Assembly (NCBI GenBank): GCA_023091665.1
Contig: JALJCQ010000013.1
Coordinates: forward strand, 1,860,001-1,924,000
Origin: Pythium myriotylum
Taxonomy: Eukaryota; Oomycota; Peronosporomycetes; Pythiales; Pythiaceae
DNA: 64,000 nt
Direction: 5' to 3'
The notes under the pieces were generated by a model. The model was not told the origin of the DNA. It ran no database searches and was given only the letters and a program-made list of their open reading frames with translations. Each line of letters opens with the position of its first letter. Position 1 is the first letter of the stretch. Below are positions 52,164-63,500 of this stretch, one piece after another. The position numbers and the translations under genes were made by a program.

Positions 52164-55070
52164 ATGCTTTACGAGATGGACACCGAGACGGTCGGGCTGA
52201 GCGAAGACATGCGAGTGGAAGACCCCGCCCGTGAACGAGCCGCGGCATTTGACGCGTTCTCAAACGGCCCCAGGATACAACAAGGCAGCTTCGTCGCGTC
52301 GTTTGCGTTGACTGCGAGCGATGAAGCGCTAGCACTGTCCCTGACGAAGACGCAGCTAGTCCAGCTCCAGGCCGAGTGCGACCCGAGCGATGATGTCGTG
52401 CACGAGTGGCGACGAGTGCGCGGTAAAAAAGGGTCCCGTGTACGACTTTGGGAGCGCGGGATGGCTTCGGTTCTCACGCTCACTGGTGTGGACGACAAGT
52501 TGAAGGAAGTGCGCCGCCAGACCGTGGCTAAGATTCGCAATCGCGGAGTGACGCGATCCACAGGCGGCAACGATGGTTACCGCCAGCGTGAAACATATGC
52601 TGTGCGAAGCAGCATCACGGTTCACGCTCCGCTGGCGTCGGTGATGAAGACTCTCGACTGCTCTACTGTGACTTCTCACCGGTCCTTCACCAAGATCATG
52701 TATGAGAACCTCGTGGTTGACACAGCGGTGCTAACCCATAAACAGCTGGGGCAATATCGGGGAGACCAGTCGCCACACCTTGGTGAGTCGGTGGCTGTGC
52801 GCTGGTTAGTCTGCAAGAGCCCCAGCCCGCTAGTTTGGGACTGCGACTTATGTCTCGTCGAGTACTCAAAGGTACATACAATTGACGAGCTCGTTTCCAC
52901 TGGGGATACACCGAACAACAATACACTCGACGTGGCAGAGAAGAGTTCTTGTGATGGTCTACGTGTATGTGAACGACTACCCGCGGCATACAAGATCATC
53001 AGGTCGATCGAGACTAGGCACTGTCCGGTGATGAGCGATTCGCCTCATAATCTCGAGCGTGTGAATGTACCCCTCGGAGGTTATCTTCTCTACACAACTG
53101 ACAATGAGGAAGCTACAGATGTAGTATTCTTCATGTCGGTATCTTACGAGCGCAAGAAGCAGAAATGCCACGTGCCGACGGCCTTCTTGAGTTCGGATGA
53201 TCGTCAGTTCCAAGCCATCCAGCAAGTCCTCCATCGATTGGCGCTAGGTGTTGGTCGCATCCCCAACGCTGTAGACGCATACATCATGAGTCTCCAACTT
53301 GAATCGCTCAGGGTTACTCGGTGGATCGAAAACTCGGACCGCAGTGAGTGTGTCGTGTGTTACCACCGATTCCACCCGATCGTTCGACGTCGCCACCACT
53401 GTCGCCTGTGTGGCGACGTTATCTGCCGCGATTGTTCCATACACAAAGACGTGGACCTCCCCACCATCGGTCCAACAACCTTGCGCATTTGCAAGGTGTG
53501 TGAACTGCAACGATTTGGTCGCTCCAGTATGGCAGGATTCGTTGGACCGGCCACGAAGCAGGCAGCACGAACACCAAAAAGGCGAGAAGTCGCGCCCGCT
53601 GGGACTCCGAAGTCATCATTAAGAGATGCACGCCTGGAGATCTCGAAAGAGAAGGTGCCAAATCGTGTCACTAATGCTCGCCGCCACAGCTTCAGCCAGC
53701 CATTGAGCTGCCCCAAACCAGTTCGAGGCGACCAAAAGGGCCTCGTCGAGAAGTGGTTCGAACGAAACTCAGATTTATCAACAGTCGAACCATCGAGACT
53801 TAGGATATTCTCACCAAGTCGTAAGTTGGCCGATATATTTGGTACAAGCTGTGTGACTCCGCGCAACTTGAGATCGCCCAACGGGTCATCATGTTCTGCA
53901 ACCTCGCCACCACCTCGCCGATCCGTTGCAACATCTTCGTCGTTGGCGCTCTCATCACACACCACTTCTGCCCAGACGATGCCGCTGTCACGATCGACAA
54001 CAAAAGAACATCAGAGTCGGACGACACAACGCGTGAGCCTTGGACAGTTCAAGGGAAGAGATTCTCCCTTCCTGCGGCAGCGACATCAATCGTCTGGTAA
54101 TACTCAGCTTGATTCACCGCCCAACCAAAGCAAGACAACACCATTGCAGATCGCTTCAACGCTGGATAAGACAAACCTGCTTCGGTTTCACATCGAATCG
54201 ACATCGTCTGGAAAGGATAGCCAGTCCAGTGAATGGAATGAGAGGACCGGGCGAAGTTTTCGGTCGCATTTACGATTTACCGGCCATATTGACAGTGTCG
54301 AAAAGTATGAGGACTTGCTGTGCGAGATGTGCGACCGCGCCATCGATGCGACCGGTGCGAAATATGCTGCTGTAAGCGTTTTTACTGCACCTGATCAGAA
54401 CTCCGCCTCTGGTCGAGCACCACAGTCAATGAAGCATTTCCTCAAGGTCAAGAAATCGCGCGCTCTGATGAAAGTTGCACCTAACTTGAAGTGCTGTGAG
54501 CCAGTTCTTCGATTCGCTCGACCTATTGCGACGCGTGATGCCCAGACTTACAGCCTAGACGGCTATGCTTTTGAAAGCCTACCGTTTGTGAAAGGCCCGC
54601 AACAGGCTCACTTTTATACTGGTGTGCCTCTCTCGGATTCGAAAGAGAGGTTTCTTGGAGCGCTTGCTGTTTTCGACGCAAAGGTTGTCAACGAAGAGGA
54701 GCTGAGAGATAGTTCAGGGCTTTTGGAATCGATTGCTCGCGCAACTGTTGCCCGCATAAAAGCGCGCAAGTCCGAGGAGGCACTCGAGGTTTTTATGAAA
54801 ACCTCTTTCCTTCGTCAAAGCGAGATTGTTGTTTGTGCACACGACGCAGATTGGTCAACCTCCGAAACCGATAAACTCGATGACGAAGATGTACGGTCGA
54901 CTCCAAGATTGAGAAACCCAGCCGCTGCATCCTTGCCTCCTTTGTCGGCATCCAAGCCGAGTACTCTGAAATATTCCAAACAGCAGATGCATCGATTGGT
55001 GCAGCAGGCGAATCAGACACAAGAGCAAGTGCTGCAAAACTCAATGAAGATGCATGGCGTGAGCTTCTGA
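52164..55070 (+). CDS. START-like, FYVE and GAF domain protein
   Basis: A 968-residue single-exon gene. Residues about 150-380 look like a START-type lipid-binding domain (ITVHAPLASVMKTLD, FTKIMYENLVVDTAVLT, LVWDCDLCLVEYSK). The FYVE zinc finger is at about 390-450: WIENSDRSECVVCYHRF, RRRHHCRLCGDVICRDCS and LRICKVCE. It keeps the basic RRRHHCR motif that binds PI3P, while the leading Trp-Asp motif reads WIEN. After a Ser/Arg-rich linker, residues about 712-870 form a GAF domain (CDRAIDATGAKYAAVSVF, FYTGVPLSD, FLGALAVFDA). The C-terminus has a Gln-rich helix (HRLVQQANQTQEQV). The protein probably acts on PI3P-rich endosomes, the compartment of Rab5. The ligand of the GAF domain is unknown. Confidence 0.88.
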   Translation: MLYEMDTETVGLSEDMRVEDPARERAAAFDAFSNGPRIQQGSFVASFALTASDEALALSLTKTQLVQLQAECDPSDDVVHEWRRVRGKKGSRVRLWERGMASVLTLTGVDDKLKEVRRQTVAKIRNRGVTRSTGGNDGYRQRETYAVRSSITVHAPLASVMKTLDCSTVTSHRSFTKIMYENLVVDTAVLTHKQLGQYRGDQSPHLGESVAVRWLVCKSPSPLVWDCDLCLVEYSKVHTIDELVSTGDTPNNNTLDVAEKSSCDGLRVCERLPAAYKIIRSIETRHCPVMSDSPHNLERVNVPLGGYLLYTTDNEEATDVVFFMSVSYERKKQKCHVPTAFLSSDDRQFQAIQQVLHRLALGVGRIPNAVDAYIMSLQLESLRVTRWIENSDRSECVVCYHRFHPIVRRRHHCRLCGDVICRDCSIHKDVDLPTIGPTTLRICKVCELQRFGRSSMAGFVGPATKQAARTPKRREVAPAGTPKSSLRDARLEISKEKVPNRVTNARRHSFSQPLSCPKPVRGDQKGLVEKWFERNSDLSTVEPSRLRIFSPSRKLADIFGTSCVTPRNLRSPNGSSCSATSPPPRRSVATSSSLALSSHTTSAQTMPLSRSTTKEHQSRTTQRVSLGQFKGRDSPFLRQRHQSSGNTQLDSPPNQSKTTPLQIASTLDKTNLLRFHIESTSSGKDSQSSEWNERTGRSFRSHLRFTGHIDSVEKYEDLLCEMCDRAIDATGAKYAAVSVFTAPDQNSASGRAPQSMKHFLKVKKSRALMKVAPNLKCCEPVLRFARPIATRDAQTYSLDGYAFESLPFVKGPQQAHFYTGVPLSDSKERFLGALAVFDAKVVNEEELRDSSGLLESIARATVARIKARKSEEALEVFMKTSFLRQSEIVVCAHDADWSTSETDKLDDEDVRSTPRLRNPAAASLPPLSASKPSTLKYSKQQMHRLVQQANQTQEQVLQNSMKMHGVSF

Positions 55071-55139
55071 GCCCATGCAATGCTATTATCACTCGAAACT
55101 TTGCATCTGTGTTTGGTGCTGTTTGTGACTGCTTACAGG

Positions 55140-55478
55140 CTACTTGGTCTTGAACAAATTAACAGTGCCATCTCGGAACGCCAATACCTTCGAGTTCCAG
55201 GCCTCGCGCACGTACGTGTAGTACTCATGTTCACGCGAACGGAGCGGCACGTATCGTTCGTCCACCGCCGAGCTTGACTTCTACAGAAGGCGGTCAGTCT
55301 ACCCTGGATCTTACCTCTCGTCGCACGCGCATCGCACCTTGTCGCCCCCATGGAAGCTTTCCTTGGCCTGGTCCACCGAGTAGAAGACGACGTCCTCGCG
55401 CTGCTGCAGCTGGTACTTGACCACGCCGTAGCGCGCGCCGCCCGCGATGAGCCCCACGACGAACGGAGCGAGAGCCAT
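55140..55478 (-). CDS. Small single-helix membrane protein, unknown
   Basis: Two exons, 55478-55315 and 55272-55140, with a 42-bp intron, giving 98 residues. The N-terminus MALAPFVVGLIAGGARYGVV is a Gly-rich hydrophobic helix as in small mitochondrial inner-membrane proteins, followed by a hydrophilic part (YQLQQREDVVFYSVDQAKE). The second exon ends EYYTYVREAWNSKVLAFRDGTVNLFKTK. No family is recognised with confidence. A mitochondrial membrane subunit is a guess from the helix. The acceptor was chosen to keep the frame. Confidence 0.5.
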
Positions 55479-55649
55479 CTCGGTGCTGCCGTGTGAACAA
55501 TGGAGGGCTTCTCAACGTCACAAAAACAAGGGTCGTCCCGAAGCGACGAGTCAAAATCGGGACTCTTTTATTACTATAATAGACTGTAACTTGGTGCATT
55601 TTACAGTGGCTTGCCGGACGGCGTGGGCACCAGTCACGACGTAGTTGTC

Positions 55650-57631
55650 ATGGAGTCAGTGGCCATGGACGTCGATGCCGACGGACGCGGCGCGGCGCCG
55701 CCCACTGAAGGAGCCCAATCACCGCCGCAGGAAAACCAAACGACCGAGCACGTCGAGCCGCTGCCTTTCACTGACGAAGAGCTCGCTGCCTGTCTCAATG
55801 TGCGTCTCAACAGCGATCGTAGTAGATGGGTTCATTTCGCCTAATCAGACTGGCTCATGTTTGCCGTGACCACTTGTCAGGTGTTTGATGCGATCGGCGC
55901 AAACATCTCCCTTCTCGAGGACAAGCGCTTGCGCATCTTCCGTAAGAAGATCGCTCCTCTGTCCGAGTTCCTAGAAAACCGCAAGTACGGAGGACTGAGT
56001 CGCAAGAAATACTTGGAAGATAAACAGCTCCGCGAAGAAAAACGAGCGCGCATAAACCAAAGGCGCATGCATGACAAAAAGCACATCAACTCATCATCAC
56101 TCCGTAGAGAGCGGATTCAAAAGCTGCAGTCGCTACTCGAACAGGGCAAGGACACGGCCCTACCGCTCATTGCTGACGGTGTGGCGGGCGAAGATGTATG
56201 CCACACAACGTCAATCCAAGCACTGTGTCCCGACGACCAAGCTCAAGCTGATGCTGATAAAGCAGAGGAAGAGAAGAGAGAGGCGAGCGCGCTACTCGGC
56301 TTCCGATCTTGCTACACGTGCAAAGCGCGTTTTGAGAAGATTCACCACTTTTACGATCAGCTCTGTCCGCGCTGCGCCGAACTCAATTTCACAAAGCGCT
56401 TTCAGTCTGCAGATTTGCGAGGAAAGGTGGCACTTGTGACTGGTGCGCGCGTTAAGATCGGCTACCAGATAGCCGTAAAGCTGCTCCTGAGCGGAGCTGC
56501 AGTGATTGCAACGTCGCGGTTTCCTAAAGATATGGCTGAGAGGTTTGCCGCTCATCCCGAGTATGAAACGTTCAAGGATCGGCTTCAGGTGTTTGGCATT
56601 GATTTTCGTGATCTTATCCACTTGGAGCAGTTCATTGACTTCGTCCTCACGCGGTATGTTCACTGGTATCGATTGGATGCAACGCCCGCCCGAACTCACG
56701 AAAAGTGTGGTTTCTTCTTGTAGTTACTCACGTCTAGACGTTATCATTCACAATGCATGCCAGACTGTACGCCGTCCACCACGCTACTATCAGCATCTAG
56801 TCAACAAGGAAACCAAGTCGCTTGAACAATGTGACACCAAGATCCAGAAGTTGCTTCACCACCAATCCGAATTCGACGCCCATTTGCAGTCTCTTGCACT
56901 TCCCCAGTCGTCCTCCGCGAATGGTGGTGATGGTACAGGCCCTGCCGCTGTTAACGGGTCTGTCGCCGTACCGTCGGCACTGAAGTCTCAAATGCCACTG
57001 TTACTGACGGACTCACATGGTGATGAGGAATCGTTTCCCGAAGGGTTGGTCGATGTTAATGGCCAGCAAATCGATTTGCGATCGAAGAATTCATGGCTGC
57101 TTAAGCTTGGCGAGGTCGCGACGCCTGAGGTTGCGGAAGTTTTCGCCATCAACACGCTTGCACCTTTCATCATGAATAATCGCCTGGTGCCCTTGCTCGA
57201 GAAGTCAGGTGGGCCGAACGAGAGTAAGTTCATCGTGAATGTGAGTGCGATGGAAGGAAAGTTTTACCGCCACAAGACCCCAAACCACCCGCACACCAAC
57301 ATGGCCAAGGCAGCACTCAACATGATGACTCGTACTTGTGCTGAGGATCTGAGTAAGCGCAAGATCTACATGACCTCTGTGGATACTGGGTTCGTTTAAC
57401 TGGGAATTTCTCTGTGTGTTAACATACTGATAAGCGACTGTCCACAGGTGGATCAACGATGAAAACCCACTGGAGAAGGCCCATGCTCATGCGAACAACA
57501 CGAACTTTCAGACGCCTATTGACGAGATCGATGCAGCAGCGCGGGTGCTTGATCCCGTGTTCGTCGGTTACAACACTGGCGAGACCATCTACGGCAAGTT
57601 TCTCAAGGACTACCACGAGACAGAGTGGTAA
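55650..57631 (+). CDS. SDR-family protein with inserted Cys4 element
   Basis: Four exons: 55650-55799, 55881-56653, 56724-57389 and 57448-57631, giving 590 residues. An N-terminal helical region ([21 protein letters not shown]) precedes two CxxC pairs ([22 protein letters not shown]), probably a zinc ribbon. A Rossmann domain follows: [57 protein letters not shown] and [12 protein letters not shown]. At the catalytic site the usual YxxxK reads TNMAK, so the Tyr is missing; only Lys remains. The insert between strands 4 and 5 is long and Ser-rich. Related plant and protist proteins with the same ending (SVDTGWINDENP) exist, so the family is conserved but its reaction, if any, is unknown. Confidence 0.8.
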
Positions 57632-57955
57632 ACTGTCGAAAGCAGTTTGGGGCTTCAATCTTAAATATAACAGAGAGATTGTCTTGCTCTTTGTGCACCG
57701 TTGCTGATTAAGGCCTCGAGCGTTCTTGATAATTCTCACCCACTCGTGATGGTGTTCCTCGGCCGTTGCGCTCGTTGAAGTTGACGTAAGATTTTGACCA
57801 ATAATATTCTTTTCAATATCATGATTGGCTGATTATCGGAGCTGAATGCGTTTTGGATCCGAAGCCCTCCAAGATGCGTCTGTTCTGTTCTCTGCCCGAA
57901 GCGATCATCCATTTCGCATTCACCCCTCGTCCGCGCAAGCGTCCACGCGTCAGCC
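57632..57955. promoter_or_regulatory. Spacer with paired CCAAT boxes, upstream of UPRT
   Basis: Contains CCAAT at 57798-57802 and the inverted ATTGG at 57824-57828, 21 bp apart, about 130-160 bp upstream of the UPRT start. No gene is seen. Confidence 0.4.
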
Positions 57956-59080
57956 ATGAAGCACGGCTCGTACATCGATAACTCCCAGTACGACCTCCCC
58001 CCGGCCTCCAAGGTTCTCTGCACGACCCATCCGGTGCTGCTCCACAAGCTCACGAAGCTGCGCGACGAGCGCACGGATGCCACCGTGTTCCGCCACATTT
58101 TGCGCGAGGTCACTTTTTACCTCGGGTGCGTGAGGGACAACAGTGCGACACACGCGGGAAGTTCTCATGTTTTGCGCGACTGCTAGCTACGAGGCCACGT
58201 CAGATCTTGAGGTCGCTCCGAAACCGATCAAGGTTAGTGCACATGACACATTTCGCCATATCAAATTGATACTGACCACTTTCGTGAAGACACCCTTAGG
58301 AGATCACAATGGGTCCGAGCTCAAGTCCGCCGTCGCGGTCGTGCCCATTCTGCGAGCTGGTCTGGGGATGGTGAGTCCGATAACTAACTTTGCCTCCACG
58401 CGTTACACATGGAGCTTAGATGGACATGACACTAGGTCGATGCGATGCTGGATCTGTTGCCAAATGCCGTGGTGCACCATATCGGTTAGTTCAAAGATAC
58501 CTGACATACTAACGATTGGAGAATTCATCGTTTTCGTGTGTAGGCATGTACCGGAACAAGCACTCACTCTTGCCAGTTCAGTATTACAACAAACTCCCCA
58601 AAGAGTGTAACGTTGATGTAGCCATTGTTTTGGAGCCTGTCATTGCCACGGGTAAGTGCTCTAATGGTTACTCCTACCAAGAAGAAGCTGACATTTGCTC
58701 CAGCCGGGACAATTATCGCGACTGTCGCCATTTTGAAGACTTGGGGCGTCCCGAGGATTAAGGTTATCAGTGCCGTTGCTTCAAAACCTGGTACGCAGCA
58801 TACGTTTAACCAAGGTCATCCGCGACACGTAGCTGATCTTGCATTACTCAGGTCTCCAAGATTTGTTCTCGAAGCATCCTGAAGTCGAAGTCATCGTCGC
58901 CGCTATTGATGATGGCCTCACTGAGGTGCGAATATCGAGTGGGCAATCATCAACTCTTTCATTACTCATGCTTTGTGACTGAAGGAGGGCTATGTGTACC
59001 CCGGTCTTGGAGACGCCGGTGACCGCGAGTTCCAGACCGGTGTCTACTCTGATGGTGGTAACAAGAGACAGAAGTTGTGA
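57956..59080 (+). CDS. UPRT: Uracil phosphoribosyltransferase
   Basis: Salvages uracil with PRPP to UMP in the cytosol. Eight short exons: 57956-58125, 58187-58232, 58290-58370, 58436-58484, 58544-58651, 58704-58790, 58852-58925 and 58985-59080, giving 236 residues. Family blocks are VVPILRAGLGMVDAMLDLLPNA, YNKLPKE, the PRPP loop VLEPVIATAGTIIA, KVISAVASKPGLQDL and the uracil-binding loop YVYPGLGDAGDREFQT. The PRPP loop has Ala where bacteria have Gly (ATGGT). This is the most intron-rich gene in the window, and all phases close. The gene is complete and should be active. Confidence 0.94.
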
Positions 59081-59288
59081 AGGTTCAAACAACAAGGCGT
59101 GGGTTCCACATTGACGCATTCGTAGCTGGTAAGCGCAGAGCAGGGGGACTCAAGACCTTCGACCGAGTGGGAAGCTGAAGTTGAAGCTGGAGATAGACTT
59201 TGTGTGCACCACCTCAAATAAACACTATCCTCTTTCAATTGATATCGAAAACCAAGTGTGGAAGAGAAAGAAGAACACACGATCAGTG

Positions 59289-60037
59289 ATGAGCGCCGGA
59301 GGCCAAAGCGACGCACGCGCGACGCCTCACTTACTGAGAATGCGGTCCAAGGATCCGCTCGAGAGCTCCTGGCGCACTCACATGGTACGTGTGGCAGTGT
59401 GCGAACTGACGATGGAGAAGTGACGGCTGCAGCTGTGCCGAGGCAGAAAGAAGGACAATGGGTCCCAGACGTCGCAGTGCCCAACTGCATGCTGTGTCGC
59501 GCCGAGTTTACATTCTGGAATCGCAAGCACCACTGCCGTCGCTGTGGCGCCGTGGTTTGTGACACATGCTCGGGGAGTCGTACTCGCTTTATCTACAAGG
59601 TTTACGGGTGCTCACCAGTTACGTGCCCCGGGTGCCGGAGCTCTAACAATGGTTGAATGGGTAGGAGATCACCCCCGACAAAGTTGCGGATGTAGACAGT
59701 CGCGTCTGCGATGGATGCATCAAGGTCATTGATGAGAAGCTCGCGCTCGGCTTGAGCAAGAGATTCGGCAAAGGCTCCTCGAACGAGAACAACCAAGACG
59801 ATACACACAACCACGAGTCCGCGCCGCCTGTGAAAATTCTTGCTCCCGAGCCCAAGAGCAATCGTGGCGTGCTGACAGTTGGAAGATACCGGTACGTGCT
59901 TGCGATAACGACACGATGATTCTCGTTTGTCATGCCATGGAAATGCTCACCATCTCCTCGCGATTGGCACCCACCAATGCAGTGCTGAAATCAAAGAGAG
60001 CGAGGGGAACCGCTACATCCGCGACAACGATCTCTAG
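59289..60037 (+). CDS. Small FYVE zinc-finger protein
   Basis: Four exons: 59289-59384, 59447-59599, 59665-59891 and 59983-60037, giving 176 residues. The FYVE finger spans about residues 35-100: WVPDVAVPNCMLCRAEF, FWNRKHHCRRCGAVVCDTCS and RVCDGC. The leading WVPD and the basic RKHHCRRCG match PI3P-binding fingers, so this should bind early endosomes. The rest is short and polar, ending RYIRDNDL. Exon 1 was chosen because it splices in phase 0 with a strong gtacgt donor; in the finger's own frame there is no upstream ATG. Single-finger proteins of this kind are numerous in oomycetes. Confidence 0.85.
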
Positions 60038-60562
60038 GTTGAAGCCAGAGACTTCAACGTGGCGCTCGTGCGCATGCTCTATGCCGTCGCTGTCCACTCG
60101 ACACCACGACGCCTTTGAGAAGATCCGTTTGTGCCAAGTACAACCGTGCTGCGTGTTGGCGGGCGTTGCCATGCCGGGTTTTGTAAATTTGGTGACATGA
60201 CGTCAATCTCTGGCGAGCTTAACATCCATGGAGCCGGGTTCAACTTTCAATGTACTTGGTCTGAGTATGGAAATGTTTCAAACATTTGAACGTTAGTGGA
60301 TGTTAAGGATTTGTTGAGAGATTGAAAAAAATTCTCTCCTTCTCCAACCGCCTCGTCTGTGGGCGGCGTGGTTGTTGGCGACGGCAACATTGCGCGCGGT
60401 TCGCTTGACGCGCGCAGGTTCCACCGCGCTCTCGTTGGGGGCCCAACGCCAACGTTGGCGACTTGCAACAAACTGAACTTCGCGTCTGGTTGGGCTCGGG
60501 CGATTCCGGGAATAGCCCCTCAATCTCCGAATATCCCCTTGTCGCGACGGAGTGAGTGAGTG
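60038..60562. other. Spacer upstream of the kinesin gene
   Basis: No supported gene. It should hold the kinesin promoter. A long minus-strand frame crosses it from the kinesin gene but was rejected as a codon-bias shadow. Confidence 0.35.
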
Positions 60563-63500
60563 ATGGACGAGCCGTCGGCCACGAGCGTCGAGGCCGAGCA
60601 AGAGCTCGAGAACCAGCTCTCGCGCATCAAAGTGCGCTGCGACTCGGACTCGATCCACTCTTCCTCCGGGTCCACGGTCTCCACGCAGTCGGGCGGCTCG
60701 GCCGCGTCGTCCCCCCTCAACGAGTCCGCCGCGGCGAACGCGAATCTCTCGGCGCCCGCCTCTCCACCACGAACGCCGACGCGGAAGACCCGCGTCGCGT
60801 TTGCCGACGACGAAGAGAAAAGCGCCGTCCCGCCACCTGCCCACGCGAGCTCCAGCGCGGTCGCGGCGGCCCAGCGATTCGGTGTAGCCAAGCCTGTCGT
60901 CGGCGTGCGTCGCGTCGTCTCGTCGACCGATTTGCCCGGCCGCATTCGCTCCAACAACGGGCGGTTGGCGGACGCCGCTGCCCAATCCGAGAGCAAGCCC
61001 AAGAAGCTGTCGTCGACCGAGACGCGGCGAGCGTACGCGCTGTCTGTGAAGGCGCGCATGGCCGGGAACGCGAATGTGGATGACGGCGTCGCTGTCCGCA
61101 AGCCGCTTCTTCGAAAACGAAGCAGCGGTAGCAGCCAGGGAAGCGAGAGCGGCACGTCTCTAAACAACCCCACCACGTCGTTGCTTCCGGCACCTGGCAC
61201 CCTCGAGTTGATCACCCCGTCGATCATTATGACACCTCGCCAACGAAGAGACTCGATCGCGTCTACGACCTCGTCGGTGTCATCGATTGCTTCGTCACCG
61301 TCCACAACGTCGTCTGTTTCGAACATGTCCGCACGGTCGGGTCGCTCGTCCGCGACTACTGCAACTACTGCGTCTCGGTTGCATCGGACGAAGAGCGCGA
61401 CAGCGACCCCCGCCGCGGCAGCCTCGAGTTCATCCACATCAACGAGCCGTTCACCAGGGAAACTGTCTTCTGGTGTTCCGCCGCCAAAAGTTGCAGTTAT
61501 GCAAAAGCTATTGCAGGCGTCGAACAGCGATACCAAGGACGCTCGTGTCGATGCAGATTTGGTGAAGCAGCTGAAGCAACAATACGTGCTTGCAGAGCAA
61601 GGGGTGCAACTATTGCTCAAGCCAGCACACGGCACAATGCCTCCGTCTCCTATGAGAGGTGCGGAGGCCGAGGTTCGACGATTGAAAAGTGGGATGAAGA
61701 CTTTGAATGAACACAGCGTAGCACTGATGTTGGCCTGTGAAGTGCTGCAGCGTCAGCAAGATGCTCAACAAGACGAGATCTCGCAGATGCAGCTCGTGAA
61801 TGACCAGCTCATGCGCGAAATGGAGATTCTTGCCGCTGCTAACAAGCGCTCTAGCGAGTTGTCGATGCCATTATCTGGGGATAGCAAAAGTGTTGGTGAG
61901 GAGGTCCTGGAAGCAGATTGCAGGGAAGTTAGCAGCAGTGAAGATGGATCTGACTCAACTGGAAGTCGAGGAATTAGTGCAGATTCATCACTTTCCGCGT
62001 TTGTAAACGAGATGCTGCGTAAGGCCACGGAGAAGATTGAGGAGAAGTGGAAAGCCCGATTCGCAGAAAAGCTAGCAGAACATGAGTGGGCGCTTGCAGT
62101 TGAGCGGGAGCGTGCGTCGGCATCCGTGATGTCTAACTCGCGTCTAGTCACTGAAACCAAGCATGAGAAGGAGGACGAGTTGAAAGCCTTGAGAGAAGAA
62201 AACATCTCGGTGAAACTGGAGAACAAGCAGCTGAGCATTGAAATGGCAGCCCTCCACACCGACTTGGACTACTTGAAATCGCAACTTAGTCAGCAAGATG
62301 AAATCCGTAACAGTTCGAGCTTCTGGGAGAAGACAACTGATCTCGCGAAGCAGAACCGTACGCTCACTGAGGAGCTTACGCTGACGCAGCAAAATGCGAA
62401 GAAACTAGACGAGGCTATCAAAGATTTGCGCACTCAAAATCAAGCACTTCGCGCCGAAAACGAAGATTGCGTCAAGCGCACAAAGGAGTTTGAGTTGGAG
62501 AAGCAGATGCTTCAAGATCAGCTCGCCCAAGTGACCACCAAGTTTGACGACGAAAAAACTCGCAGAGAACAGTTTCAGATCAATGTCGAGCAGCTCACAG
62601 TCGAGAACACCGCACTTTACGCTCAGATGGTTGCCCTCCAAGCAACCCACGAGGCAAAGATGGAGGAATTGCGTGCAAGTTTCGAGAAGAGGAACGTCAT
62701 TCTCGCCGGAGAGATGCGTGCGCTTGAGGCCCAAAACCGGCTCATGCGCAGAAAAGACCTCTCTGGAGCATCCGAAGTTCGCAGTCACGCTTCATCGTCC
62801 TCCGGTCAACTCTCAGCGGAAGCAGAGCGGGAGTTTGATGCTCGTTTACAGCAAGTGACAGACGAGTTGCTTTCTGTACGACAGGAACTTGTAGCACGAA
62901 CGGATCAGATCACGGAACTTGAGCGAAAAGTGGCAGATGGGGAGATTCTTCGCCGCAAGCTTCACAACACGATCCAGGAGCTCCGCGGAAATATTCGAGT
63001 CCACGTGCGACTGCGTCCATTCCTGCGCTCAGACGGCGAAGAAGCGCGCGCTGAGGTACCGCGATCGGCTATTCGATGCGATACATTTGGTGGCACAATC
63101 TCAACCAACGTGGAGAAGCCACACACGTTTGCTTTTGATAAAGTGTATGGTCAGTCGGAGTCTCAGGAGGCAGTGTTCAGTGATGTCGCCGACTTCATTC
63201 AATCTGCACTAGACGGATACAATGTTTGTATCTTCGCCTACGGTCAGACAGGCTCAGGTAAGACGCACACAATGCAAGGTAGTGGGAAGGCTCAGATGCG
63301 GGGTATTATCCCGCGTGCATTGCAGCTGATCATCAACTCCTGTCGCGAGCTATCGACACAGGGATGGCAGTACACGCTTGATGTGACCTTCTTCGAGATC
63401 TACAATGAAACTATTCGCGATCTGCTGTGCAGTGCGTACGGTGGCAGTGACGGCAAGTACAACATCCGTACCGACAAGCGTGGAAAGAATTACGTCGAAG

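Noticed and set aside
60293..61635. Long minus-strand open frames (up to 371 codons) opposite the kinesin gene
   Set aside because: They lie opposite the GC-rich, Ser/Ala-rich N-terminus of the kinesin, show no motif and are explained by third-position bias on the real strand.
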